From Acidobacteriota bacterium (GTDB taxonomy: Bacteria > Acidobacteriota > Blastocatellia > Pyrinomonadales > Pyrinomonadaceae): 64,000 nucleotides of DNA. This document shows positions 25,815 through 34,370 of this stretch, piece after piece. The notes below the pieces were generated by a model. It was not told the origin of the DNA and did not search any database. It saw only the letters and a program-made list of their open reading frames with translations. The translations under genes were made by a program, and so were the position numbers. Position 1 is the first letter of the stretch. Each line of letters begins with the position of its first letter. The DNA lies in NCBI GenBank assembly GCA_016715115.1, contig JADKBM010000011.1, positions 682,001 through 746,000 of the forward strand, in the 5' to 3' direction.

Positions 25815-27509
25815 ATGATCAGAAAGCTCGTGAACACGTTCGCGATCACCGTTGCGATCGCGGCATTTGCAGTTGTTGCCAGCGCCGACACCTATTTTAC
25901 CGGCAATCTTACGTCGGCGCAGGAAGTTCCGCCGAACGGATCGACGGCGACCGGATTCGGACGCGTCACACTGAATTCGGCCGAAACCCAGATCACGGTC
26001 TCGGTTTATTGGTCGGGTTTGACCGGCCCCGCTTCCGCGGGTCACATCCACGGACCGGCGGCTACAGGCGCAAATGGGCCGATCGTTTTCAATCTGAATC
26101 CGACAGCGGCCGCGAGCGGATCGGTCGTTGCCGCGACCTTTGCGGTGACACCAACCCAGGTCGCTGATCTGAAGGCAGGGTTGCATTACTTCAACATTCA
26201 TACGTCGGCAAACCCGGGCGGTGAGATCCGCGGGCAGCTCACGGTCGATTCTCCGTATATCGCTTATATGGACAACAATCAGGAGAATCCGGCGACAGTT
26301 TCGGCGGCAAAAGGAAGCGGCGCGATCAGCCTCAACGCGGCCGGGACGCAGGCTCTGGTGACGATGCGTTGGAACGGATTATCGGGCAACGCGACTGCCG
26401 GCCACGTTCATTCGGGCCGTTCGGGTGTCAACGGACCGGTGATTTGCAACCTGTCACCGACAGCGGCGGCTTCGGGGGCAGTCACTGATTTTCTTTGCAC
26501 CTTTTCGGCGCCCCAAACGACCGCTTTGAAAACGGCGCAGTTGTATCTGAATCTGCATACGGTGGCGAATCCGGGTGGTGAGATACGCGGGCAGATTCAG
26601 CGCCGGCGAAGTACCGTCCTTGATATCGACGGCGATTCGAAGACTGACTTCATCAATACGCGGACGGGCGCGACGAACACCGAATGGTGGATCGCGCTGA
26701 GCGGCGGCGGGACTTCGATTTTCCCGTTCGGCCTGACGACCGACAACGTTCGTCCGCGCACGGTCGCCTGCGATTTTGACGGCGACGGAAAGGACGATCC
26801 GGCGATCTGGCGCACCGGAGCGAGTCCCGCGGCGGCATTCTACATCTATCAAAGCAGCAACAACATCGTCAGATTCGAGCAGTTCGGCACGACCGGGGAC
26901 AATCCGAGCGTCGTCTACGACTACGATGGCGACGGGCGCTGCGATCCGGCCGTCTACCGTTCGTCGGCGGGTACCTGGTTTTATCTTGGTAGTTCGAACA
27001 ACGCCGCAAAGAACATCACCTACACCGTTTTTGGCGGAACAAGCAGCTTTCCCAATCCGGGCGATTATGACGGCGACGGCCGCGGCGATTTTCAGATTCA
27101 GCAATCAGCCAATTGGTGGATACTCAACAGCGCCGACGCGAGTGTCAACGTCGTCAATTTCGGAACCGCCTCGTTCTTCGGAAATCCCGGCGACTTTGAT
27201 GGCGATGGGAAAACGGACGTTGCGGGTTCTATTACCGAAGGCTCCAATCGCGCGTGGTACTACGTCAGCAGCTTGAATCCGACCCAAAACGTCCTCAACA
27301 CGCGTGTTCCGTTCGGCGATGTATCAGCGCGCCGGGCACAGGGCGACTATGACGGTGACGGAAAGTCCGATCCCGGGATGTATGTCACGTCGGCCGCTGT
27401 TATGCCGAGCCCGGGCTACTGGGCTCTGCAGTCGAGCAACGGGCAACCGCTGATCGTTACCTGGGGTCTTTCGGCCGACGTTTCGGTCAACAACTTCAAT
27501 AATCGTTGA
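25815..27509 (+). CDS. Secreted protein with two CHRD domains and VCBS/FG-GAP-like repeats
   Basis: Secreted protein of 564 residues. A signal sequence (1-22, cut near ASADT) is followed by two CHRD domains: residues about 24-135 (with GHIHGPA, HTSANPGGEIRGQL) and about 140-255 (AGHVHSGR, HTVANPGGEIRGQI). The rest is built of about six calcium-binding-type repeats, each with DxDGDGxxD or DxDGDGRCD, such as CDFDGDGKDDP, YDYDGDGRCDP and GDYDGDGRGDF, likely a beta-propeller. CHRD binds in chordin; the VCBS repeats suggest surface adhesion or matrix. The same frame is open far upstream, across the EamA gene, but only the part from 25815 is coding in this frame. Confidence 0.88.
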   Translation: MIRKLVNTFAITVAIAAFAVVASADTYFTGNLTSAQEVPPNGSTATGFGRVTLNSAETQITVSVYWSGLTGPASAGHIHGPAATGANGPIVFNLNPTAAASGSVVAATFAVTPTQVADLKAGLHYFNIHTSANPGGEIRGQLTVDSPYIAYMDNNQENPATVSAAKGSGAISLNAAGTQALVTMRWNGLSGNATAGHVHSGRSGVNGPVICNLSPTAAASGAVTDFLCTFSAPQTTALKTAQLYLNLHTVANPGGEIRGQIQRRRSTVLDIDGDSKTDFINTRTGATNTEWWIALSGGGTSIFPFGLTTDNVRPRTVACDFDGDGKDDPAIWRTGASPAAAFYIYQSSNNIVRFEQFGTTGDNPSVVYDYDGDGRCDPAVYRSSAGTWFYLGSSNNAAKNITYTVFGGTSSFPNPGDYDGDGRGDFQIQQSANWWILNSADASVNVVNFGTASFFGNPGDFDGDGKTDVAGSITEGSNRAWYYVSSLNPTQNVLNTRVPFGDVSARRAQGDYDGDGKSDPGMYVTSAAVMPSPGYWALQSSNGQPLIVTWGLSADVSVNNFNNR

Positions 27510-27530
27510 TCCTTTGGATTTGATGATAAC

Positions 27531-27562
27531 GGGGCCGCGGTTTGATTCGCGGCCCCTTTTTT
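27531..27562 (+). terminator. Intrinsic terminator after CHRD gene
   Basis: GGGGCCGCG (27531-27539) pairs with CGCGGCCCC (27548-27556) around the loop GTTTGATT, followed by six T. It has the same TTTGATT sequence in the loop as the terminator after tRNA-Leu. Confidence 0.9.
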
Positions 27563-27568
27563 GTTTTG

Positions 27569-27988
27569 ATGTCAGGGATGAATGAACCGGAGACAATCGA
27601 GAGCATTTTGCGGATTTGCAGGACGATAGCGGTCGTTGGACTGTCTTCGGACCAGTTCCGCCCATCTTACGGCGTTGCGGCGTATATGCAGCGCGCCGGT
27701 TACCGTGTGATTCCGGTGAACCCGAACGAATCAGAAGTTCTGGGCGAGAGATCGTACGCGACGCTCGCCGAGGTTCCGGGCGAGATCGATCTTGTCGATG
27801 TATTTCGACGGTCCGATGCCGCCGGGGCGGTTGTTGACGAAGCGATCGCGATCGGCGCGAAGGCGGTTTGGCTGCAGGAAGGAGTAATCGATCACGATGC
27901 CGCGAAGCGCGCGGAGGACGCGGGTCTGCTGGTCGTGATGGATCGATGCTGGCTCAAGGACCATTACGCGATGCGCTCGCGACTCTAG
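27569..27988 (+). CDS. CoA-binding domain protein (YccU/SucD-like)
   Basis: Rossmann-fold CoA-binding protein of 139 residues. The nucleotide-binding start is TIAVVGLSSDQFRPSYGVA, followed by YRVIPVNPNESEVLGE and the middle LVDVFRRSDA. The family has no catalytic residue of its own. The ORF is open into the preceding terminator; I chose the ATG at 27569, three codons ahead of the alternative MNEPE. It precedes a MoaB/Mog gene by three bases. Confidence 0.85.
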   Translation: MSGMNEPETIESILRICRTIAVVGLSSDQFRPSYGVAAYMQRAGYRVIPVNPNESEVLGERSYATLAEVPGEIDLVDVFRRSDAAGAVVDEAIAIGAKAVWLQEGVIDHDAAKRAEDAGLLVVMDRCWLKDHYAMRSRL

Positions 27989-27991
27989 ATT

Positions 27992-28477
27992 ATGACTAAC
28001 GTTGAGATCCGCGCGGCGGTCATCACGGTCAGCGATACGCGCGATGAAAAAACAGACGTTTCAGGAACGGTTTTGGCCGAGTTGCTGATTTCGGCCGCAG
28101 CCGAGGTTGTTGAGAAGATCATCGTCACCGACGACTTCGACGGACTCCGGCAGACTCTGTATGTGCTGACCGAAAGGGAAGAGATCAACCTGATTATCAC
28201 GACGGGCGGAACCGGCTTTGCCGAACGCGACAACACACCCGAAGCGACGCGCGCCGTGATTCTCAAGGAAGCCCCGGGAATCGCCGAAGCGATCCGCCGC
28301 GAAACATCGAAGGTCAATCCCAAAGCGGTCCTTTCCCGCGGGGTCTGCGGCATCCGAAACGGAACGCTGATCATCAACTTGCCGGGTTCCGAACGCGGCG
28401 TTCGCGAATGCTTCGAGGTCATCAGGCCGATACTGCAACACGCAGTAAATCTGATCTCAGGAGAAACACGGCATTAG
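27992..28477 (+). CDS. MoaB/Mog-family molybdopterin adenylyltransferase
   Basis: Enzyme of 161 residues that adenylylates molybdopterin before molybdenum insertion. The signature TTGGTGFAERDNTPEAT occurs at about 70-86, with the preceding FDGLRQTL and the C-terminal INLPGSERGVRE. Both MoaB and Mog share this; a MoaB-type cannot be separated on sequence alone. No other moa gene is present in the window, so the rest of the cofactor pathway lies elsewhere. Confidence 0.88.
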   Translation: MTNVEIRAAVITVSDTRDEKTDVSGTVLAELLISAAAEVVEKIIVTDDFDGLRQTLYVLTEREEINLIITTGGTGFAERDNTPEATRAVILKEAPGIAEAIRRETSKVNPKAVLSRGVCGIRNGTLIINLPGSERGVRECFEVIRPILQHAVNLISGETRH

Positions 28478-28700
28478 GTCAGGGTTATCCGTTTTCTTGT
28501 TGTCGCCTAAAAGAAGCGGGGCATTCCGGCGATCAGCCGTCACGGTTCGAGCGACAACCGGACGCAACTCTTGCCCACGCCGTTGGACAAGATCGAGGAC
28601 GTCAATCCGAAAAGCCTCGATCTCGGTTACCGGCCGGGACTTGTCTTCGTCTCGAGGATCGATGAAAAGCGGTGCGGGTCGGATCGCAGGGAAAAGAAAG

Positions 28701-29132
28701 ATGAGAAATAGCTTGTTGACCATCGTGCTGATTGCGTGCACGTTTTTCATTCCGATCGAGGCCGCCGGAATCCGTGAGGCCGGTTTCGGATCAACTGCCG
28801 AAAGGTTCATCCGTGTCGAACTCTACTTCGGTTTCGATCGAAAGGAACAAACACAGGTCAGCGAGGACGAATGGGAAAAGTTTCTCGCGGAAGAGGTGAC
28901 TCCGCGATTTCCGGACGGTTTTACGGTCATCTCCGCAATCGGCCAGTACCGCGGCGCGGACGGGACGATCGTGCGGGAACCGTCACGGGTGGTCGTTTTC
29001 CTGTTGCCGAAAACCGCAAAACGGAAAAGCGGCGCGTTGATCGATGAGATCCGCGTCGCATACAAAAAGCAATTCCGGCAGGAATCGGTCCTGAGACTCG
29101 ATTTCGTCAGATCGGTCGACGTCGATTTTTGA
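28701..29132 (+). CDS. Secreted DUF3574 protein
   Basis: Secreted protein of 143 residues. The start at 28701 has a short purine-rich ribosome site and gives a signal sequence (about 1-21). The mature domain, with VELYFGFDRKE, the WEKFLAEEVTPRFPDGFTV block and FRQESVLRLDFV, matches DUF3574. Function unknown. The 220 bases upstream (28478-28700) hold no gene; the open frame there is truncated by stops and has no ribosome site. Confidence 0.8.
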   Translation: MRNSLLTIVLIACTFFIPIEAAGIREAGFGSTAERFIRVELYFGFDRKEQTQVSEDEWEKFLAEEVTPRFPDGFTVISAIGQYRGADGTIVREPSRVVVFLLPKTAKRKSGALIDEIRVAYKKQFRQESVLRLDFVRSVDVDF

Positions 29133-29134
29133 AT

Positions 29135-29596
29135 CTATTCACCGCAAAGGAACGGGACCGTGCGGGTCATCGCTTTCGAAGGTTTTTGGCCGATGATCGA
29201 CGCCGTGATCTTGACGTCGCTGCACATTGACGGATAAAGCCACAGCGGTTCGAAATAAAAGCCGTTCTCACCGATCAGGCCAATCTGTACGTTTCGGCTA
29301 GCCTTGCCCCTTGTTCCTTCGGTCACGCGCACCTGTAGTTTGCGGCCGGCCTCGAAGCTCCCGGCCTGCCCTTCGATCTCAAAGACCACAAAAAGCGAGA
29401 TCGAAAGATCGTTGAAGAACGATCGATCGCTTTTGGCGGTGTATTCCTCTTCAAACTCGCCGGTCGCGGAATTGTAGGGCACGATCTTGATCTTCGATAG
29501 TTTGTAATCGGGCGCTTTTTTCTGCGCGAATGCCGGCATCGCGCCAACGCCTGCCAAGACGATTGCGAGAACCAGGACTTTTATTAGTTTCGTCAT
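29135..29596 (-). CDS. Secreted hypothetical protein, pair with S10 peptidase
   Basis: Not recognised. Protein of 153 residues: signal sequence MTKLIKVLVLAIVLAGVGAM (cut near AFAQK), then a beta-rich domain with alternating charged and hydrophobic residues (VVFEIEGQAGSFEAGRK) and a C-terminal cysteine pair region near residues 124 and 151. An alternative start six codons upstream lies two bases after the peptidase stop. It probably shares a transcript with the S10 peptidase and converges with the DUF3574 gene. Confidence 0.7.
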   Translation of the reverse strand: MTKLIKVLVLAIVLAGVGAMPAFAQKKAPDYKLSKIKIVPYNSATGEFEEEYTAKSDRSFFNDLSISLFVVFEIEGQAGSFEAGRKLQVRVTEGTRGKASRNVQIGLIGENGFYFEPLWLYPSMCSDVKITASIIGQKPSKAMTRTVPFLCGE

Positions 29597-29616
29597 TCGG
29601 GTAAACCACTCCATTG

Positions 29617-31131
29617 TTATTTTCTTGTTGATTCTTTGATGAACCGGGCCACGTCGCTCTTGAGTTTGCGAAGCGAGTTCAGTTCGATGTACATCATATG
29701 TCCCGCCTCGTAATAATGCGTCGAAACGTTGGCTTTCAGTGCCGGATCGAGATTCAGCGCGGCCAAGGTGTATTCCGTGGCAAAATAGGGCGTCGCCATA
29801 TCGTAATAGCCGGAGGCGACGAATACCTTCATATACGGGTTCTTCGACATCGCCAGTTTCAGCGTCTGGCTTGTATCCGCAAATCCGTTCGTCGTTCCCC
29901 AGTTCCAGGGAGCGCCGATCCCGCCGCCGAGTATGTAGTATTCGAGATCCGAACGAAACCCTAGTTCGCGTCGCGCGTAATCGTTGAACATCGCGGTGTA
30001 AGGCGGACGGATCGCCGTCATACTGGCATCGAATGACGATGTCGCAGCGCCCTGATCGCGGTCGATCCCGGTGAAACGGCTGTCGAGCCTTCCGGTCGTC
30101 CGGCGCCTGTCGCGCAGAAGTTCCTTGTTGAACTCGCCCAGTTCGACCCGAAAGTTGTTCTGATCGATGAACTCCGGTTTGAGTCCGGTGAAACGCCCGA
30201 GGCGTTTTGCGAGCGCGTCGCGTTCGGCCGGCTTCAGGCCGCCGATCCGCATCAGCGCGGGCTGATACTCGTTGACCGCGAAGGTTTCGGCTTCCCGCAA
30301 AACGTCCGGCAACGGTTTGCGCTGCAGGTCCTCCGGGAGCATTTTGTGATACCACGCCGTTGCCGTGTACGACGGCAAGATCAGGACGAGCGGAAGGTCG
30401 TTTCCGTCCGCGAACAGGAGCGTTTGAAAGTTCAAGACGCTCGAAACCAGACAGATCCCGTTGAGCGCGATGCCTTTTTCGAAAAGGTAATTCGAAAGCC
30501 CCGAAGCGCGCGTCGTGCCGTATGATTCGCCGACCAGAAAGAGCGGGGAATTCCAGCGTTCGTTTCGCCCCAGATACATCCGGATGAATTCCCCGACGGA
30601 CTCGATATCGCCGTTGAGACCCCAAAATTTCGATCCAAGTTCCGGCTTGGTGGCGCGAGAGTAACCTGTCCCGACGGGATCGATGAAGACGAGGTCGGTT
30701 TCCGTCAGCCACGTCTGATCGTTCGCCGCGAGTTCGTACGGAGGGGGCGGCATCAACCCGTCGTCGAGCATCTTCACGCGCTTTGGCCCGAGCGCGCCGA
30801 GATGGAGCCAAACGCTGGCCGAACCGGGTCCACCGTTGAACGAGAACATCAGCGGCCGCTGCGCTCCGTCCGCGACGCCGTCGAGCGTGTAGGCAATGAA
30901 GAACAAACGCGCCTCGGTCTCGCCCGTCTGCGGGTTGCGGATCGGCATAAAGCCGGTCGTCGTCGTGTAGTTGAGCGCGCGGCCGTTGATCTGAAGACTG
31001 TGTTTTCGAATCTCCGGAACTTCTTCCTTGACCTCGGCCGGAACGACCGGTTTCGGACTCGGAGTCGAAACCGGCGTGCCGAGCGGCGTCTGGAAAAGAA
31101 GAAGCGCGGAAAAGAGCGTTGCTGCGATCAT
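29617..31131 (-). CDS. S10-family serine carboxypeptidase-like protein
   Basis: Secreted serine peptidase of 504 residues. After the signal sequence the family motifs appear: the oxyanion FNGGPGSASVWLH at 98-110 and catalytic serine S203 in GESYGTTRA. The aspartate is in YYDMATPYF and the histidine in AGHMMYI near the C-terminus. The protein would cleave C-terminal residues in periplasm or outside. It lies between two amidohydrolase-type genes and a secreted partner. Confidence 0.9.
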   Translation of the reverse strand: MIAATLFSALLLFQTPLGTPVSTPSPKPVVPAEVKEEVPEIRKHSLQINGRALNYTTTTGFMPIRNPQTGETEARLFFIAYTLDGVADGAQRPLMFSFNGGPGSASVWLHLGALGPKRVKMLDDGLMPPPPYELAANDQTWLTETDLVFIDPVGTGYSRATKPELGSKFWGLNGDIESVGEFIRMYLGRNERWNSPLFLVGESYGTTRASGLSNYLFEKGIALNGICLVSSVLNFQTLLFADGNDLPLVLILPSYTATAWYHKMLPEDLQRKPLPDVLREAETFAVNEYQPALMRIGGLKPAERDALAKRLGRFTGLKPEFIDQNNFRVELGEFNKELLRDRRRTTGRLDSRFTGIDRDQGAATSSFDASMTAIRPPYTAMFNDYARRELGFRSDLEYYILGGGIGAPWNWGTTNGFADTSQTLKLAMSKNPYMKVFVASGYYDMATPYFATEYTLAALNLDPALKANVSTHYYEAGHMMYIELNSLRKLKSDVARFIKESTRK

Positions 31132-31134
31132 AGT

Positions 31135-32349
31135 TTAGCGGCTGCCTTTGAAGGCCATTTGTCCGTTGACGATCGTTCCGACGCAATGTGACGTGAATTC
31201 GAACGGATCGCCGTCGAACATCGCGACATCGGCGTCTTTTCCGACCGCAAGCGATCCGACGCGGTTGTCTATCCCGAGAATCTTCGCGGCGTCGATGGTG
31301 ATCGACCCGAGCGCGTCACGGAACGAGAATCCGTTGGCCGCCGCCATCGCCGCCTCAAACAGGACGACGCGGGTTTTCGGGACATAGCCTTCATAACCGC
31401 TTTGAAGCGCGACGGTGACACCCGCCGCCTTGAGCTTCGCGGCCGTCTCAAGCGAAAGGCTCTCGCGCGATCCGCCGTTGCGCGCCATCGTTGGGTGGAC
31501 GATGACCGGAAAACCGGAGGCCTTGATCTCGCCCAGGACCTGCAATGCTTCCGATGCGCCGTCGAGGACGAGTTTGATGTTGAACTCTTTTGCGATACGC
31601 AGCGCGGTCATAATGTCCTGCGCTTTTTCGGCGGTTACGAGGAGCGGGATCTCGCGTTTCAGGACCTTCTGCCACATTTCCTGTTTCAGATCGCGCGGCT
31701 CGCCCTTGTAAGCGCCGGCCCTGATCAGTTCCGCGCGCAGCATCGCCGCTTGTTTGGCGCGGCTGCCCGGCGCGCGACCGCCCTGGATCAAGGAGTCGGT
31801 CCCGAGCGTGACGGCGATCATCGCCGTCGAAACGAAGACCGCTTCATCGACGTCGCGGCCGACCGTCTTGGCGATCAGCGTCTGCCCCGAAACAAGCGCC
31901 GAGGGCTGGTGTCCGGTATGGATCGTCGTCACTCCAAATCCCCGGACCCACTCGATCAGGCGTTCCTGCGCGTCGTACGCGTCGATCGCGCGAAGTTCGG
32001 GCTGGATCGGAGAACTTCCGTCAAGAGCCATCTGATCGTGCGGCTGATTCAGGTATCCGTTAAGTCCGATGACTGTGTGCGCGTCGATCAGCCCGGGCGT
32101 GACAACCTTTGCGCTCACGACACGATAATCCGCCGGGATCTTGATCTGCGACGCCGGCCCGACAGCTTCGATCTTGCCGTCCCTGATCAGGACGACGCCG
32201 TTTGTGATCGGTTCGCCGTTCATTGTCCACACCGTTTCTCCCTGAACCGCGATCTGGGCGTTTGCCGAAGCCGCGAATGCGAGCGCAAGGACGGTCAATC
32301 CGAAAACGCGCCTGAAATCCAAAATCCAAAATCTAAAATCCAAAATCAT
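31135..32349 (-). CDS. Amidohydrolase-like protein lacking metal ligands
   Basis: Secreted protein of 404 residues with the composite beta-sandwich/barrel layout of imidazolonepropionase-like amidohydrolases. The only start that lets the frame run is the ATG at 32349, which overlaps the upstream stop (TAATG). A heptanucleotide repeat forms residues 2-13. The metal sites are missing: the HxH strand reads GLIDAHTVIG, the second histidine region is LLVTAEKAQDIM and the third LVLDGASEA, where the paralogue has THSH, HFHTHRHDD and QHVSEA. It is likely a pseudoenzyme or binding subunit for its neighbour. Confidence 0.85.
   Translation of the reverse strand: MILDFRFWILDFRRVFGLTVLALAFAASANAQIAVQGETVWTMNGEPITNGVVLIRDGKIEAVGPASQIKIPADYRVVSAKVVTPGLIDAHTVIGLNGYLNQPHDQMALDGSSPIQPELRAIDAYDAQERLIEWVRGFGVTTIHTGHQPSALVSGQTLIAKTVGRDVDEAVFVSTAMIAVTLGTDSLIQGGRAPGSRAKQAAMLRAELIRAGAYKGEPRDLKQEMWQKVLKREIPLLVTAEKAQDIMTALRIAKEFNIKLVLDGASEALQVLGEIKASGFPVIVHPTMARNGGSRESLSLETAAKLKAAGVTVALQSGYEGYVPKTRVVLFEAAMAAANGFSFRDALGSITIDAAKILGIDNRVGSLAVGKDADVAMFDGDPFEFTSHCVGTIVNGQMAFKGSR
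32314..32347 (-). repeat. Heptanucleotide repeat inside the amidohydrolase start
   Basis: Near-perfect tandem units of AAATCCA (with a TCTAAAA variant) extend from 32314 to 32347 and abut the ATG. Read on the coding strand the repeat gives Leu-Asp-Phe-Arg-Phe-Trp residues before the signal sequence. A second copy of the same unit lies at 60878-60910, so this is a dispersed repeat. Confidence 0.85.
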
Positions 32350-33671
32350 TACCGTTCCCCCTCGACGTCGCCGTCAAAACAGTCAATATGCGCAACTTTG
32401 TCGTTCGACGCGCCGAAACCGCCGACCGCAAGCAGATAGTCCGCGGGATTGCTCCGATTGAAGACCGGTTTGCCTTCGACCCAAGTTTGCTCGACGTGCG
32501 TGTACACGCTCAAAGGGTCGCCCGAAAGAACTATAAAGTCGGCGTCCTTGCCGGCTTCGAGCGATCCGACGCGGTCCTGCATATCGAGCATGATCGCGCC
32601 CGCCATCGTCATCCCGTAAAGCGCCTTTTCGCGGCTCATCCCGAAACGCACTCCCAATCCCGCCGATCGCAGAAACCAGCGCGAATCGGTGATCGAGTCG
32701 TCAGTGTGAAATCCGGCCAAGGCGCCGGCCTTTTCGAGCGCCGCGCCGTTGGTCATCGAAACGTCGACGGTCTCGAGCTTTCCGCCCGGCGAGTCGATCA
32801 TTATGATCGATGACGGAACGTTCGCTTTGGCGATCTGATCGGCAACCTTCCAGGCTTCAGAAACGTGCTGCAGCACGAGTTTGAATCCGAACTCCTGTTT
32901 CAGCCGGAGGACCGTCAGAATATCGTCGTGACGGTGGGTGTGGAAATGGACGACCCGTTTGCCGTCGAGCGCTTCGACAAGCGCTTCCATTCCGAGGTCG
33001 CGTGGCGGGAGTTTCGTTTTGTCATCGCCGGCTTTGACGATCTTGGCCTTGTATTCCTGCGCTTTGATGAATTGTTCACGAACGAGCGCCGCGCTCTTGG
33101 CGCGCGTTCCGGGGAAGTTGCCTCCGCCCGGACGGATCGGATTCGTGCCGTTGGCGAACTTGATCCCGCCCAATATCTTTCCGTCCTTGTCATAGAGCAA
33201 CAGATCGTCGATCTTGATGGCGTCATCACGGAGTTTAAGATAGAGCGTCTGGCCGCTGTCGAGATGTCCCGAACCGGGCATCACATTGACGGTCGTAATG
33301 CCGCCGCTCTGGGCGCGTTGCAGGCTCGAGGCTCGGACGTTGACCGAATCGAGAATGCGGACGTCGGGCTGGATCGGACTCGAACCGTCGGCTCCGGCGG
33401 GTTCGCCGATGTGGCTGTGCGTATCGACCAACCCCGGCATCAGGACCTTTCCCTTAAGATCGACGATTTGCACGTCCGACGAAAGCCTGACGGCACGAGC
33501 GTCACCGACGGCGACGATCTTGCCGTTTTGAATCAGGAGAATCCCGTTTTCGATCGGCGCGCCGACGATCGGTATGATCCGGGCATTGGTGAACGCGATC
33601 GAACGCGTTTGCCCGACCGCCGATACCGCGATCGCGCACAGAATGACAAAGCTGCAGAAATATCGTTTCAT
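32349..33671 (-). CDS. Amidohydrolase, imidazolonepropionase-like, active type
   Basis: Secreted amidohydrolase of 440 residues. The start at 33671 gives MKRYFCSFVILCAIA, a signal sequence cut near VGQT; a longer frame to 33887 is not used. All metal ligands are present: THSHIG, HFHTHRHDD, QHVSEA and the catalytic aspartate of GFHTDDS. The C-terminal part returns to the beta sandwich (VGSLEAGKDADFIVLSGDP). Substrate unknown; relatives act on dipeptides, creatinine or imidazolones. The downstream paralogue starts in the same bases as its stop, so the two are translated together. Confidence 0.88.
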   Translation of the reverse strand: MKRYFCSFVILCAIAVSAVGQTRSIAFTNARIIPIVGAPIENGILLIQNGKIVAVGDARAVRLSSDVQIVDLKGKVLMPGLVDTHSHIGEPAGADGSSPIQPDVRILDSVNVRASSLQRAQSGGITTVNVMPGSGHLDSGQTLYLKLRDDAIKIDDLLLYDKDGKILGGIKFANGTNPIRPGGGNFPGTRAKSAALVREQFIKAQEYKAKIVKAGDDKTKLPPRDLGMEALVEALDGKRVVHFHTHRHDDILTVLRLKQEFGFKLVLQHVSEAWKVADQIAKANVPSSIIMIDSPGGKLETVDVSMTNGAALEKAGALAGFHTDDSITDSRWFLRSAGLGVRFGMSREKALYGMTMAGAIMLDMQDRVGSLEAGKDADFIVLSGDPLSVYTHVEQTWVEGKPVFNRSNPADYLLAVGGFGASNDKVAHIDCFDGDVEGER

Positions 33672-33929
33672 TCGTGTTTCCTTTTGGGTTGAAATTGAAA
33701 AGAGTTGCAAGGATAAAGTGCAACGAAATGGTTGGACTGTCAAGATTCGAGACACGAAATGGTGCGGCGGCGAATCTACAAGCGATCGCCGCCCGGCTTC
33801 GTAAACATCTCCATTATAGGAAGTTAAGGCGTTCGCGATTCCGATTCGACGCAAGTGGCACATGGATTGAAAGCAGAGAAGGCACACGCTGCTGTTTTTA
33901 TCACTTCAATCGAATTAGGGAGAACCAAA

Positions 33930-34370
33930 ATGAAAAGACTAATTATGTTCGTCATAGTTCTGACGCTGGTCGTCGGAGGTTTGGCGACGCAGTCGTTCGG
34001 ACAGCAACGCAACCGCAAGAAAGGCACGAAGGGCCTTTTGACAAATCTCGCGATCGTCGGCGGAAGCACCGTCGCCGGAGCGTTGATCGGACGCGGACGC
34101 AACGGCGCGATGATCGGGGCGGGCGCCGGCCTGCTCTACGCTTCGAGCCGAAAGGGAACCAAGCGCCGTTACTATGACAGCAATTTCCGGCGCGCCGCGA
34201 AAATCGGCGGAGGAACGCTGCTTGGAATGGGAACCGGCGCCTGGGTCGGCGGCAAGAAGGGAATGATCATCGGCGGCCTCGCCGGCGCCGGGGCGACTTA
34301 TCTTTATACCCGAAACGGCCGGAAATACTATCGGTCGCGTGATGGTCGGGTGTATTCGGTGAGGCGTTAA
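33930..34370 (+). CDS. Glycine-zipper protein with signal peptide
   Basis: Protein of 146 residues. The start at 33930 follows a clear ribosome site (AGGGAG) and gives a signal sequence cut near SFGQQ. The body has two glycine-zipper stretches (GALIGRGRNGAMIGAGAGL and later GLGAGMG-like), with basic residues between, and ends in an aromatic/basic tail. Glycine zippers form membrane pores or assemblies; precise role unknown. Its stop codon overlaps that of the converging sensor kinase. Confidence 0.78.
   Translation: MKRLIMFVIVLTLVVGGLATQSFGQQRNRKKGTKGLLTNLAIVGGSTVAGALIGRGRNGAMIGAGAGLLYASSRKGTKRRYYDSNFRRAAKIGGGTLLGMGTGAWVGGKKGMIIGGLAGAGATYLYTRNGRKYYRSRDGRVYSVRR

Noticed and set aside
29615..31186. 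Minus-strand frame running over the S10 peptidase in a different frame and joining the secreted protein 29135-29596.
   Set aside because: Composition is Arg/Asp-rich shadow coding; the S10 frame carries all catalytic motifs.
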